Shown here: piece by piece, positions 18,241-25,664 of the stretch
How the letters are laid out: every line of letters begins with the position of its first letter
Position numbering within the stretch: position 1 is the first letter of the stretch
Assembly: GCF_014518315.1 (NCBI RefSeq)
Contig: NZ_JACVEL010000006.1
Coordinates: 1 to 64,000 of the forward strand
Direction of reading: 5' to 3'
Origin: Taishania pollutisoli
GTDB taxonomy: Bacteria > Bacteroidota > Bacteroidia > Flavobacteriales_D > Crocinitomicaceae
Length of the DNA stretch: 64,000 nucleotides
Notes under the pieces: model-generated
What the model was told of the DNA's origin: nothing
The model's database searches: none
What the model saw: the letters and a program-made list of their open reading frames with translations, nothing else
Position numbers and translations under genes: made by a program

Positions 18241-18912
18241 TCAAAATTTGACAAGTTCATTTCTGAGTGCATACATAACCAACCCGGCAACATTACGGGA
18301 ACCGGTTTTCAACAACAGGTTGGCACGATGACCATTTACAGTTTTGACACTAATGAACAGCTTTTCCCCTATTTCTTCGGCCGTGTATTGCTGACAAACC
18401 AACCCCAGCACTTCCAGTTCACGGGAAGTCAGATCAGAAGTCGGCTGAAGGATGGATTGCGTGCGCTTTCCAATGTTCCGCTGGATTGCCATTAATGTCA
18501 TATGATTGATGTAGGCTCCTTTTTCGTATACGGTAGTAATGGCCTGGTATACCTCAACCGGGTCGCTATCTTTTACCAGGTATCCATGCGCTCCGATTTC
18601 GATCAGGCGTGCAATGAATTTCTCATCCTGGTGTGCCGATAAAATAAGTACCTTTACTTCCGGAAAACAGTCCGCCAGATCAATTGTCAACTGCTCACCC
18701 GAATAGGGTTTATCTCCATTCGGCGGAAGGGATAAATCTACGAGCATCACATCCGGAATCCGCGCTGATTTTTGCAGGGATTCAATCACGGAATACCCGT
18801 CACCCGATTCATAAATAACTTCCAGATCTTCCCAACCGCTCAAAATGGCGTGAATGCCGTTCCTGAACAACAGCTGATCTTCTACTAATCCGATTGTAAT
18901 CTTTTTTTTCAT
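18241..18912 (-). CDS. NarL/LuxR-family response regulator
   Basis: Receiver domain (residues about 1-120) with the acidic pocket VEDQ, the phospho-acceptor Asp in VMLVDLSLP and the conserved Lys in YLVKDSDP, then a C-terminal GerE/LuxR helix-turn-helix (LTSRELEVLGLVCQQYTAEE, LFISVKTVNGHRANLL). The start is set at the ATG at 18912 because AGGAG stands 8 bases upstream; a GTG at 18921 would overlap that site. It follows the sensor kinase gene by 25 bases and should be its partner: phosphorylated regulator dimers bind promoters. The signal and targets are unknown. Confidence 0.92.
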   Translation of the reverse strand: MKKKITIGLVEDQLLFRNGIHAILSGWEDLEVIYESGDGYSVIESLQKSARIPDVMLVDLSLPPNGDKPYSGEQLTIDLADCFPEVKVLILSAHQDEKFIARLIEIGAHGYLVKDSDPVEVYQAITTVYEKGAYINHMTLMAIQRNIGKRTQSILQPTSDLTSRELEVLGLVCQQYTAEEIGEKLFISVKTVNGHRANLLLKTGSRNVAGLVMYALRNELVKF

Positions 18913-18937
18913 AACGCTCACTCCTATTTCAACTCTA

Positions 18938-19735
18938 TCATGAAGTCACCGGAAATAAAATTGTCATAAAAAAGCCCGGTTGCTCTTTCTGTATAACCGC
19001 ACTTCCTCCCAGGAAATGAATCCGGTTGTGCATATTTCTCAATCCGGATCCCTTCCTTGAATGATCCGGAATCATTCCTTTTCCATTGTCCCGGTAATGT
19101 ACAATTATTTCAGTATCCGATACGGAAAAATTTAATTGTAATTCTGTCGCTCCGGCATGTTTGATCGTGTTATTAATCAATTCCATGCAGACTCTATACA
19201 AAGTCAGGCTCATCAGCTCGTCAGTAATGTACGAATCAACCTGTTCTTCCGCAGTGAACACACAATTGATTTTTCCGGCTGCTGTCAATTGTTCACAGGC
19301 TTGTTCCAGTGTTTCCAATACTCCAAACCGTTCCAATTGAGGCGGCATTAACTCGTGACTGATCCGGCGCATGCTTTCGATGGCATTCTCTGTCAGACTG
19401 CGAATATTTTGCAATTCGCCGGGCAACTGGTCATTTACGTCCTGGTGTTTTCGCTCTGTCTGCAGCAAATGCATACGGATAATTGACAACACAGCTCCCA
19501 GATCATCGTGTAAGTCCTGCGAAATCCGTTTCCGTTCCTGTTCCTGCACCAGGATCGTTGATTTTGTAAGCTCCGACTGGTGTTGTCTCTTTAGTTCTTC
19601 CTGTTCCAGTTGCTCCCGGTACAGGTTTCTCCTGAACTGTTGTGTGAGGATGATGACCCCCAATGCGATCAGAAACACAATACCGACAAATGGTAAAAGT
19701 GTTCCTACAAATGTGATATGGTGTCCTGTTTCCAT
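18938..19735 (-). CDS. Sensor histidine kinase, NarX/HisKA_3 type
   Basis: One N-terminal membrane segment (HITFVGTLLPFVGIVFLIAL), then a coiled stretch and the HisKA_3 box QERKRISQDLHDDLGAVLS with the phospho-acceptor His in DLHDD. An HATPase_c domain follows with the N-box ELINNTIKHA and glycine boxes DNGKGMI and GSGLRNM. The ATG at 19735 is preceded by GGAG; an upstream TTG would add six residues. It overlaps the membrane-protein gene by 31 bases and precedes the response regulator. The kinase has almost no extracytoplasmic domain, so sensing is probably done by the neighbouring multi-pass protein (inference). Confidence 0.9.
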   Translation of the reverse strand: METGHHITFVGTLLPFVGIVFLIALGVIILTQQFRRNLYREQLEQEELKRQHQSELTKSTILVQEQERKRISQDLHDDLGAVLSIIRMHLLQTERKHQDVNDQLPGELQNIRSLTENAIESMRRISHELMPPQLERFGVLETLEQACEQLTAAGKINCVFTAEEQVDSYITDELMSLTLYRVCMELINNTIKHAGATELQLNFSVSDTEIIVHYRDNGKGMIPDHSRKGSGLRNMHNRIHFLGGSAVIQKEQPGFFMTILFPVTS

Positions 19736-20364
19736 AATGCTCTCCAGAAACAATAATACATAATAACCAGCAAAAAAGAATGCACTACCCAGGTATAACG
19801 ACTCAATTCGGAAGAAATTAATTGGATCATATAGTCACCGAAATACATCAGGGTAAGTGAAGAGGTGAAATATAAAAAAACCCCTGAATTGATCCATTCA
19901 ACTGACTTGATGTAACCATTCAGGTGCTTCGTCATTCGTTTATCCATTAAAAAAATATACGTGGACATCGATAGGATGATCAACAATACACTTTCAACGG
20001 TCATCGCCTTCGCATTAAATGTATACCAGCGCTCAATGAAGAGTGTATTTATAAATGAATACAAGCAAAAACCTCCTGCCAGTACGTACAAAATCCACGA
20101 AGGGATATAGCCTCTTAAAATTTCCTTGTAGACAACCAGCAATAAGACAAATCGCAAGGGGACGAGCACGTGCAGCAAGGGCAGGTTATTGGTACGAAGA
20201 AACCATAGCAGTAGTGACAACGCATAGAGTATTCCGGTAGCCATCAGATACCATGCAAGTGGTTTTATTTCCTTTCGCAAACGGGTATAAATAACCATTG
20301 AATAGATCGTAACAAATAAGATGGGGAAATGGCTAAATACCAGTATGAATTTGGTTACACTCAT
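19705..20364 (-). CDS. Multi-pass membrane protein, likely sensor partner of the kinase
   Basis: A 219-residue protein with six to seven hydrophobic segments (for example FILVFSHFPILFVTIYSMVI, LAWYLMATGILYALSLLLWF, WVVHSFLLVIMYYCFWRAL) and short loops. No family motif is recognised. Similar small seven-helix proteins often precede NarX-like kinases in Bacteroidota. The 31-base overlap with the kinase gene suggests translational coupling and a shared complex, so I infer a membrane sensing subunit. Confidence 0.65.
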   Translation of the reverse strand: MSVTKFILVFSHFPILFVTIYSMVIYTRLRKEIKPLAWYLMATGILYALSLLLWFLRTNNLPLLHVLVPLRFVLLLVVYKEILRGYIPSWILYVLAGGFCLYSFINTLFIERWYTFNAKAMTVESVLLIILSMSTYIFLMDKRMTKHLNGYIKSVEWINSGVFLYFTSSLTLMYFGDYMIQLISSELSRYTWVVHSFLLVIMYYCFWRALWKQDTISHL

Positions 20365-20389
20365 ATGCGAAGACGAATAAACTAATTAA

Positions 20390-20905
20390 TTACCTGGAGG
20401 CCTCAGGTTTTGAAAAATTATACAACGGACTTTTCTTATCACATGTATTGGGACAAGGAGCAATCAGATCCAGTACATAACTGTATTCATTTGTATCGAT
20501 TGTTGCACCCGTAGCAGGTTTAAAATTCAGAAACACATCCTTATTGTCTTTGATCGGGGTGAGGTAAAGTTTGAACTGATCATCTGCTGTTAAGCCCAGG
20601 TAAGCCCGGCATTGTTCATAGGTACATTTCGTGGTTGAATCCAGCCCCATCACTTCCAGCATGTCCATCGCTGAAATGGTAAACGCACGGACAAAATCTC
20701 GCTGACTGGCATCTTGTTTGACAATGGAATCATAAAAACGTTTTACATCCGTATGTGCCGTTTTAAAATTCTCTTGCCGCGAGGTGAAGCTTTCTCCCTG
20801 AAAATTGATCCGATGGCAGGAACCTTTTGTTCTGTCCACGGTTAATAACAGGACAACAAGTAAAGCATTCAATAGTAGTGATCCGATTAAAAAAGATTTT
20901 TTCAT
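20390..20905 (-). CDS. Membrane-anchored periplasmic protein, unknown
   Basis: A 171-residue protein with one N-terminal membrane segment (FLIGSLLLNALLVVLLLTV) and a soluble part containing five cysteines, including a C-terminal pair in APCPNTCDKK. No family recognised. It ends 25 bases before the multi-pass protein gene and heads the apparent two-component operon, so it may supply the extracytoplasmic sensing part (inference). Confidence 0.6.
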   Translation of the reverse strand: MKKSFLIGSLLLNALLVVLLLTVDRTKGSCHRINFQGESFTSRQENFKTAHTDVKRFYDSIVKQDASQRDFVRAFTISAMDMLEVMGLDSTTKCTYEQCRAYLGLTADDQFKLYLTPIKDNKDVFLNFKPATGATIDTNEYSYVLDLIAPCPNTCDKKSPLYNFSKPEASR

Positions 20906-21109
20906 AGCGATAATTTTAAGTTATAGATTCGTGTCTTCCTGTTGGCAGGAATTCCTTCAAATGTATATGGATTTATCGGGTGTTTCGGTTTTTTGCCCCA
21001 AAAGCAAGTATAAATACCTGTATAAAATAAAAAAAACAGTTAAAAATAACCACATCTGAAACAATCGTACTGCTGAACTTTGTACTTGTGTCATTATAAA
21101 CATACAAAA

Positions 21110-21469
21110 ATGGAAAATACTTGCACTACCCCCACTTTAAACAATGTGTCACAAACAGGCATCACGGGCTATTCCCGAATCAAAATCACCAACGAGACAC
21201 CACATGAAGCTGTTGGCATCATCATGCTGACTTCATCAATAAAAAACACATACGCCGTTACTTCCAATCAAACATGGGAAGCTCCTAATCGGGAATTGTC
21301 GCTACTAACAGCTATCACCGCCGTTCTCACACTTAAGGACGGGTCAACAGTCAGAGCAACACCCTACATTTCATCCGCTCCATCCGGAACCGGATTCAGC
21401 CGCTTTCACATTGTTCACGATCAAAACGGTTACCGGGTGGTCCGGAATCAATTGTGGAACGTCAAGTAA
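21110..21469 (+). CDS. Small cytoplasmic-type protein of unknown function
   Basis: A 119-residue protein from the ATG at 21110; an in-frame upstream ATG at 21080 is less likely because it lies at the probable transcript start. No signal peptide or membrane segment. The sequence is predicted mostly beta (SRIKITNETPHEAVGIIMLT, LSLLTAITAVLTLKDGSTVR). A strong terminator follows at 21535. I do not recognise a family. Confidence 0.55.
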   Translation: MENTCTTPTLNNVSQTGITGYSRIKITNETPHEAVGIIMLTSSIKNTYAVTSNQTWEAPNRELSLLTAITAVLTLKDGSTVRATPYISSAPSGTGFSRFHIVHDQNGYRVVRNQLWNVK

Positions 21470-21534
21470 AAATGTTGGTTTGTTGCAACGGAAAAGCGGA
21501 CTTTTCACGGATAATAACTACCCCTTACATGCAT

Positions 21535-21573
21535 GAATTGCTTCCACTCTATCGAATGGAAGCAATTCTTTTT
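21535..21573 (+). terminator. Intrinsic terminator
   Basis: GAATTGCTTCCA (21535-21546), 10-base loop, TGGAAGCAATTC (21557-21568) and a run of T. It ends the 21110 gene and separates it from the SUMF1-fold gene. Confidence 0.88.
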
Positions 21574-21724
21574 GGCGCATGAAATAAAAGGGAAATGAAG
21601 AAATGTGTTTTTCAGGTTGATTGAACGAATCGTAAAATACGCATGAAACGATTGAAGAAAATGGTATATTCGAAACGAAATAAGTATTTTGTAAGACCAT
21701 TTGTAGTATTGATAAACGGTATAC

Positions 21725-22477
21725 ATGAACTATCTGACAGTACTTCTTGTTTTTATACATACGGTAAGCTTCGCTCAAATACCAGCCAGTTACTATAAAC
21801 CCGAAGTGGTTTTTGTAAAGGGCGGCACCTTTCAAATGGGAAACGCCAACGGAGAGGAAGAAGAACAACCGGTACACAGTGTCACACTCGATGATTTCAG
21901 CATTGGTAAATACGAAGTAACAGTAGGGCAATACAGACGATTTTGTGACGTCACTAAACGAAAGATGCCTTACATTCCCCAGTGGGGTTGGGATAACAAT
22001 CACCCAATTGTAAATGTTAAATACGACGATGCTGTGGCCTACTGCAATTGGCTGAAAGAGGAGTACGGCGGCAATTGGCGTTTACCCACCGAGGCAGAAT
22101 GGGAATACGCTGCTCGTGGGGGAGATCAAAGCAAGGGCTATATCTATTCGGGCGATAACGACTTAAATAATGTCGGCTGGTTTGGTGAGAACTCTGGCAA
22201 TCAACCTCACCGTGTGGGGAGTAAACATCCGAATGAATTGGGCATTTATGACATGACCGGCAATGTGTGGGAATGGTGTTCGGACTGGTTTGGTCATGAT
22301 TACTATGCCAACAGCCCTTCTCATAACCCTACCGGTCCTGCATCTGCGACTTATAAAGTACAGCGAGGTGCCAGTTGGGGCTACCCTGCTTCGAAATGTT
22401 ATGTAACGATTCGCACTTTTGCACTTACGTCTTCACCCTGGTCCAGCGCAGGCTTCCGGGTAGTTTTGGCGGAGTAG
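21725..22477 (+). CDS. SUMF1/FGE-fold secreted protein
   Basis: A 250-residue protein with signal peptide MNYLTVLLVFIHTVSFAQ, then a formylglycine-generating-enzyme-like domain over nearly the whole length: FVKGGTFQMG, YEVTVGQYRRFC, NWRLPTEAEWEYAARGG, MTGNVWEWCSDWF and GFRVVLAE. In true FGE the active site is a Cys pair in RGGSYxCxxxxC. Here the matching stretch is RGASWGYPASKCY, with only one Cys retained, so sulfatase activation is doubtful. The same fold is used structurally in Bacteroidota by GldJ and GldK. There is no neighbouring sulfatase. It is probably a stand-alone secreted binding or structural protein. Confidence 0.85.
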   Translation: MNYLTVLLVFIHTVSFAQIPASYYKPEVVFVKGGTFQMGNANGEEEEQPVHSVTLDDFSIGKYEVTVGQYRRFCDVTKRKMPYIPQWGWDNNHPIVNVKYDDAVAYCNWLKEEYGGNWRLPTEAEWEYAARGGDQSKGYIYSGDNDLNNVGWFGENSGNQPHRVGSKHPNELGIYDMTGNVWEWCSDWFGHDYYANSPSHNPTGPASATYKVQRGASWGYPASKCYVTIRTFALTSSPWSSAGFRVVLAE

Positions 22478-22482
22478 TGATG

Positions 22483-22641
22483 TCAATTGGAAGAAATATA
22501 CACTCCTGTTGGCTTCTTCATGGATTTCCCCATAAACCTGACAATATAGTTCAATGTGTAGTTCCCTTCTGTATTTTTTGGCTTGTCTGCTCTTAGAAGT
22601 ACTCGTATTTTTGGTAATTCGTTTTCTATGTTCTTTCTCAT
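22483..22641 (-). pseudogene. Truncated tyrosine-recombinase N-terminus (integrase remnant)
   Basis: A 52-codon frame from the ATG at 22641 to a TGA at 22483 reads MRKNIENELPKIRVLLRADK, then PKNTEGNYTLNYIVRFMGKS and MKKPTGVYIS. The pattern VxxxLRxDKxxxxGxYxLxxxVRxxGKxxxxPTGVxI is that of the arm-type DNA-binding domain starting many Bacteroidota site-specific integrases. The SAM-like core-binding and catalytic R-H-R-Y domains are absent; the frame stops 5 bases before the SUMF1-fold gene. I read it as the relic of an integrated element whose cargo may be the AT-rich genes to the right. The match is from pattern memory, so confidence is moderate. Apart from this and a promoter near 22853, 22478-22908 holds nothing I recognise. 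Confidence 0.5.
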
Positions 22642-22852
22642 TGCGCTGTATTTTCAGAACTAAGATCGATGGTATGAACGAAAGGGCAATGAGTGAATGT
22701 GAAAAAATGTTGATAAATACATCTTATTTTTTGAGATACATCAGTATTTAAGTATTTATAGGATTCTAATTTTTAAAAAGCCACTGATAGTCTTTTGAAA
22801 TCGTGAAATCCTTAGTATTCTCTTATTGGACTCATACATTCAAATTAGAAAA

Positions 22853-22884
22853 TTTGTTAGGGTAGATTAGAGTCTGTATTTTTA
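22853..22884 (+). promoter_or_regulatory. Putative Bacteroidota promoter
   Basis: TTTG at 22853-22856, 20-base spacer, TATTTTTA at 22877-22884, 24 bases upstream of the ATG at 22909. It fits the TTTG/TAnnTTTG pattern apart from the last base. Confidence 0.45.
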
Positions 22885-22908
22885 CAATCTACCAATCTAT
22901 AAAGCAAG

Positions 22909-23484
22909 ATGAATTTCAGGGAAAAAATAGCCTCTTATTGTTTGGGTAATTATAGTCGCAGCCATTTCCCAAGTATTGCTCAAACTGCCATAGAAGAAGG
23001 ATTTGAATCAGATTCAATACTAATGTTAGCCAGTATGTCTGATCGGGAAAATGTATTTGAACTTCAACAATATTTTGATGCAAGTCTTCGAGAAGTGAAT
23101 GTTTCATTACCAAGTATATATTTGTCAGCCCAAATCTTATTGATCTATTACCTAAATAAAATGATTGATAATCCTATTTGTACATATGATTTTATGATAA
23201 AAATTGATAACGAAATCATGAAACAAGTTGATTGGGCAAGTGAATTGGCTATATCGAAAACTCAATATGTAGGTCAGGAACTTGGATTGGGAAAAATGTA
23301 TATATGGTATGGAGAATTACAAGATTTTGAAGATGGCAGTATGCTTCTTTATTACAATAATTTGTCCAGAAATAAGCAAAAAGAGAAATTAATTGAGGAG
23401 CTGATCGACGAAGCAAAAATAGTTAAAGACAAGATAGAATTGGAGCTAAATAAACATCCTTACTTACTGATTAGTTACAAGTAA
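22909..23484 (+). CDS. Unknown AT-rich accessory gene
   Basis: A 191-residue, mostly alpha-helical soluble protein (for example FPSIAQTAIEEGFESDSILM, then DASLREVNVSLPSIYLSAQI). It has no signal peptide or cysteine motif. Codon use is markedly AT-rich compared with the genes on either side, suggesting acquisition. The size, helical character, and position beside an integrase remnant and another orphan gene resemble immunity or defence accessory genes, but no immunity family is recognised. The next gene follows after 12 bases and is probably co-transcribed. Confidence 0.7.
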   Translation: MNFREKIASYCLGNYSRSHFPSIAQTAIEEGFESDSILMLASMSDRENVFELQQYFDASLREVNVSLPSIYLSAQILLIYYLNKMIDNPICTYDFMIKIDNEIMKQVDWASELAISKTQYVGQELGLGKMYIWYGELQDFEDGSMLLYYNNLSRNKQKEKLIEELIDEAKIVKDKIELELNKHPYLLISYK

Positions 23485-23496
23485 ACAAAACTGAAG

Positions 23497-24018
23497 ATGC
23501 CAAGTAATTATTTGAAAGAAATATCAACTTTAAATAAAATTGACCTTAAAGAAATTAAAGGGCATAGATTATATTATAGTGTTTACAAAAGTGTAATTAG
23601 CCTAATATTTAGCTTTGTTCTGATTATCTCTTCAGTTTTTTTAATAATAATGCGTATTGACAATAATGCGATTACATTATTAGGTTTTTTAGCTTTATTA
23701 CTTTTCCTATATGAAATACAATATCCAATAGGGAGATTGATGCTTAAAAATCCAATATTTATTTTAGATCAAGGAAAATTGTACTACTTAGAATACAATA
23801 AATGGTATGACATTACTGAGTATCAGTTTTCAGAGGAAATTATTACAAACCATAATTTATCCCAATCCTATTGTATGACAGATAAAAACAATTATAGGAT
23901 ATTTGCTGAAAATAATTGGTTTTTTCATGCACCTGAAAATTTCAAAAGCAAAGTACGTTATCAAAGATTGATTAAGATCGGAGAAAAAAGAAAATTGGCA
24001 TCTGTTAACATCAACTAA
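23497..24018 (+). CDS. Unknown AT-rich membrane protein
   Basis: A 173-residue protein with two adjacent hydrophobic helices (SLIFSFVLIISSVFLIIM and ITLLGFLALLLFLYEIQY, residues about 35-80) followed by a soluble beta-rich domain (PIFILDQGKLYYLEYNKWYD). The layout resembles small PH-like membrane proteins. AT-rich like its upstream partner at 22909; together they form the AT-rich patch. Function unknown. The 24019-24145 gap contains no recognisable feature. Confidence 0.65.
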   Translation: MPSNYLKEISTLNKIDLKEIKGHRLYYSVYKSVISLIFSFVLIISSVFLIIMRIDNNAITLLGFLALLLFLYEIQYPIGRLMLKNPIFILDQGKLYYLEYNKWYDITEYQFSEEIITNHNLSQSYCMTDKNNYRIFAENNWFFHAPENFKSKVRYQRLIKIGEKRKLASVNIN

Positions 24019-24145
24019 AAAACCCCAATCCTGCGTGATCTCATTGTAGATCTATTAAATAAAATCACACTCACACAAACGTTCTTTTCGTAGTATCTTC
24101 CCTCAAAAAAGTACTTTATCTAGTTCTCAAGGATTTCAACGATTC

Positions 24146-24598
24146 TCACTCCTCTCCCTCCGTTGCTTTTTTCGATTTTCTGTACAAATAACTATTGTAA
24201 ATCGAACGTTTTGCAAAACGAACAGGAGAATCCGCATTCATCAACTTTTTATAAATGGTTGCATTCACGCCGAAATACTCATAAACAGAACCATCCGTGA
24301 ACGTAATTTCCAGCAAAAGGCTTTTGTGTTTGAAATCGTAGATACCGCATTCCGTAATGGTTCGTGTATATTCTTCCAAATTGGCTTCCTTCGTTTCCGG
24401 AGCAATGCTGACCAAAAAATGATACCCGTCCACAACGTGTTGTCCCATCACTTCCGCCTCTTCCTTCATCGGATCTCCGTCCTGGAATTTATCCGGGTGC
24501 CATTGCTTCACCAGCTTTCTGTACATGGTTTTCAATTCTGCCAGGTTGATTTCATTTTCTACCTGGAACAACTTTTTGTATTCGTTGATGCGTTTCAT
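24146..24598 (-). CDS. DnaJ-domain protein with C-terminal KTSC domain
   Basis: A 150-residue protein from the ATG at 24598 (MKRINEYKKL). An upstream in-frame ATG at 24670 would run through the tRNA-Asp terminator and is rejected. The N-terminal J-domain (residues about 1-65) contains the HPD motif in QWHPDKF. The C-terminal half contains ITFTDGSVYEYFGV, followed by MNADSPVRFAKRSIYNSYLY, matching the KTSC domain named for its Lys-Thr-Ser-Cys residues. J-domains stimulate DnaK ATPase; KTSC modules are linked to nucleic acid or aminoacyl-synthetase contexts. This small two-domain combination is uncommon as far as I know, and its client is unknown. Confidence 0.8.
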   Translation of the reverse strand: MKRINEYKKLFQVENEINLAELKTMYRKLVKQWHPDKFQDGDPMKEEAEVMGQHVVDGYHFLVSIAPETKEANLEEYTRTITECGIYDFKHKSLLLEITFTDGSVYEYFGVNATIYKKLMNADSPVRFAKRSIYNSYLYRKSKKATEGEE

Positions 24599-24637
24599 AT
24601 AAATGTATAGGGGTGGGACTATGTAAATTGATCTAAA

Positions 24638-24667
24638 TAAAAAACCCCCAGATTGCTCCGAGGGTTT
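24638..24667 (-). terminator. Terminator of tRNA-Asp transcript
   Basis: On the minus strand AAACCCTC pairs with GGGGGTTT (8 bp, one G-U) followed by TTT; it starts 20 bases after the tRNA 3' end and precedes the J-domain gene. Confidence 0.8.
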
Positions 24668-24686
24668 CATTTGCTTTTAACAGTTG

Positions 24687-24760
24687 CGGTCTGGACGGGA
24701 CTCGAACCCGCGACCCCGTGCGTGACAGGCACGTATTCTAACCAACTGAACTACCAAACC
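24687..24760 (-). tRNA. tRNA-Asp (GTC)
   Basis: The 74-nt cloverleaf begins GGTTTGG (24760) and its acceptor arm closes with CCAGACC plus discriminator G. The anticodon loop CTGTCAC gives GTC (Asp). The T-arm GCGGGTTCGAGTCCCGT is canonical. CCA is not encoded. A consensus promoter lies about 75 bases upstream and a hairpin terminator follows. Confidence 0.96.
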
Positions 24761-24835
24761 AATTTCTTTACCTTTAACAGGTGTCAGCTACAGCTGACTT
24801 TCGAATTGTGTCGTGCTTTTCGTTAAAAGCGTGGG

Positions 24836-24868
24836 CAAAGATATGTATTTAATTTCGAATGAAACAAA
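24836..24868 (-). promoter_or_regulatory. tRNA-Asp promoter
   Basis: On the minus strand TTTG (24868-24865), 21-base spacer, TATCTTTG (24843-24836): a full match to the Bacteroidota vegetative promoter pattern. Confidence 0.75.
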
Positions 24869-24958
24869 CATTTTCGAAAAAAAATAACGAAAAAGAATAA
24901 AAAAAATGAAAACACACTGATTTTCAAGCTCCATTTTTCACCGGAAAATACCCTGATT

Positions 24959-24986
24959 TTTGATTCCGCTTAAAATCGTACCTTTG
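24959..24986 (+). promoter_or_regulatory. Promoter of PhnA-like gene
   Basis: TTTG at 24959-24962 and TACCTTTG at 24979-24986, spacer 16, 37 bases before the ATG at 25024. The -7 element is perfect; the spacer is a little short. Confidence 0.6.
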
Positions 24987-25023
24987 CAGCACAGAAAAAA
25001 CAAACCAAAAACCAATACAAGCA

Positions 25024-25590
25024 ATGAGTTTTGACAACCAATTAAAAGAAAGAAGCAACAATGCATGTGAACTTTGCGGAGCAACAGCTAACCTCTCCCC
25101 TTATTTAGTAGCTCCGCGTCCGGGAACCAACGCAAACGAATATGTTTACACCTGCTCCGTATGTAAAGATCAACTGGAGGGAACACAGGAAACAGATGTC
25201 AATCATTGGCGGTGCCTGAACGATGCTATGTGGAGTGAAACAGACGCAGTGAAAGTTATCGCATACCGGATGCTGCATCAACTGAAAGCCGAAGGATGGC
25301 CAAACGACCTGTTGGAAATGATGTACCTCGATGATGAAACACTGGACTGGGCAAAAGCGGGCATCATTGACGAAAACGCACCCAAACACAGGGATTCAAA
25401 CGGAGTTGAGTTGCAACACGGAGACAGTGTGGTACTCATCAAAGACCTGAATGTAAAAGGAGCCACATTTACCGCAAAAAGAGGAACCGCCGTTCGTAAC
25501 ATCCGGCTGGTACATGACAATCCGGAACAAATCGAAGGAAAAATAAACGGACAAAGTATCATCATTCTGACACAGTACGTAAAAAAGTAA
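25024..25590 (+). CDS. PhnA/YjdM-family zinc-ribbon protein
   Basis: A 188-residue protein. The N-terminal zinc ribbon has CELCG and CSVCK (residues about 15-50), and the C-terminal PhnA domain contains DSNGVELQHGDSVVLIKDLN, VKGATFTAKRGTAVRNIRLV and EGKINGQSIIILTQYVKK, the standard family ending. Despite the historical name, PhnA proteins are not established phosphonate enzymes, and the cellular role is unclear. The middle region (about 60-115) is an insert common in Bacteroidota members. The gene is monocistronic with its own promoter. Confidence 0.9.
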   Translation: MSFDNQLKERSNNACELCGATANLSPYLVAPRPGTNANEYVYTCSVCKDQLEGTQETDVNHWRCLNDAMWSETDAVKVIAYRMLHQLKAEGWPNDLLEMMYLDDETLDWAKAGIIDENAPKHRDSNGVELQHGDSVVLIKDLNVKGATFTAKRGTAVRNIRLVHDNPEQIEGKINGQSIIILTQYVKK

Positions 25591-25664
25591 AAGCCGGATT
25601 CATTCCACATTCATCATCCGTAATTCATAATTATTTGTAATTTTACAATCACTAAATTGGAATT

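Noticed and set aside
21518-22003. Long minus-strand open frame opposite the SUMF1-fold gene
   Set aside because: It runs through the intrinsic terminator at 21535 and is antisense to a clear coding gene; its composition is that of a shadow frame.
24599-24670. N-terminal extension of the J-domain protein
   Set aside because: The extension is translated from the tRNA-Asp terminator hairpin and lacks J-domain residues; the ATG at 24598 starts at the domain.
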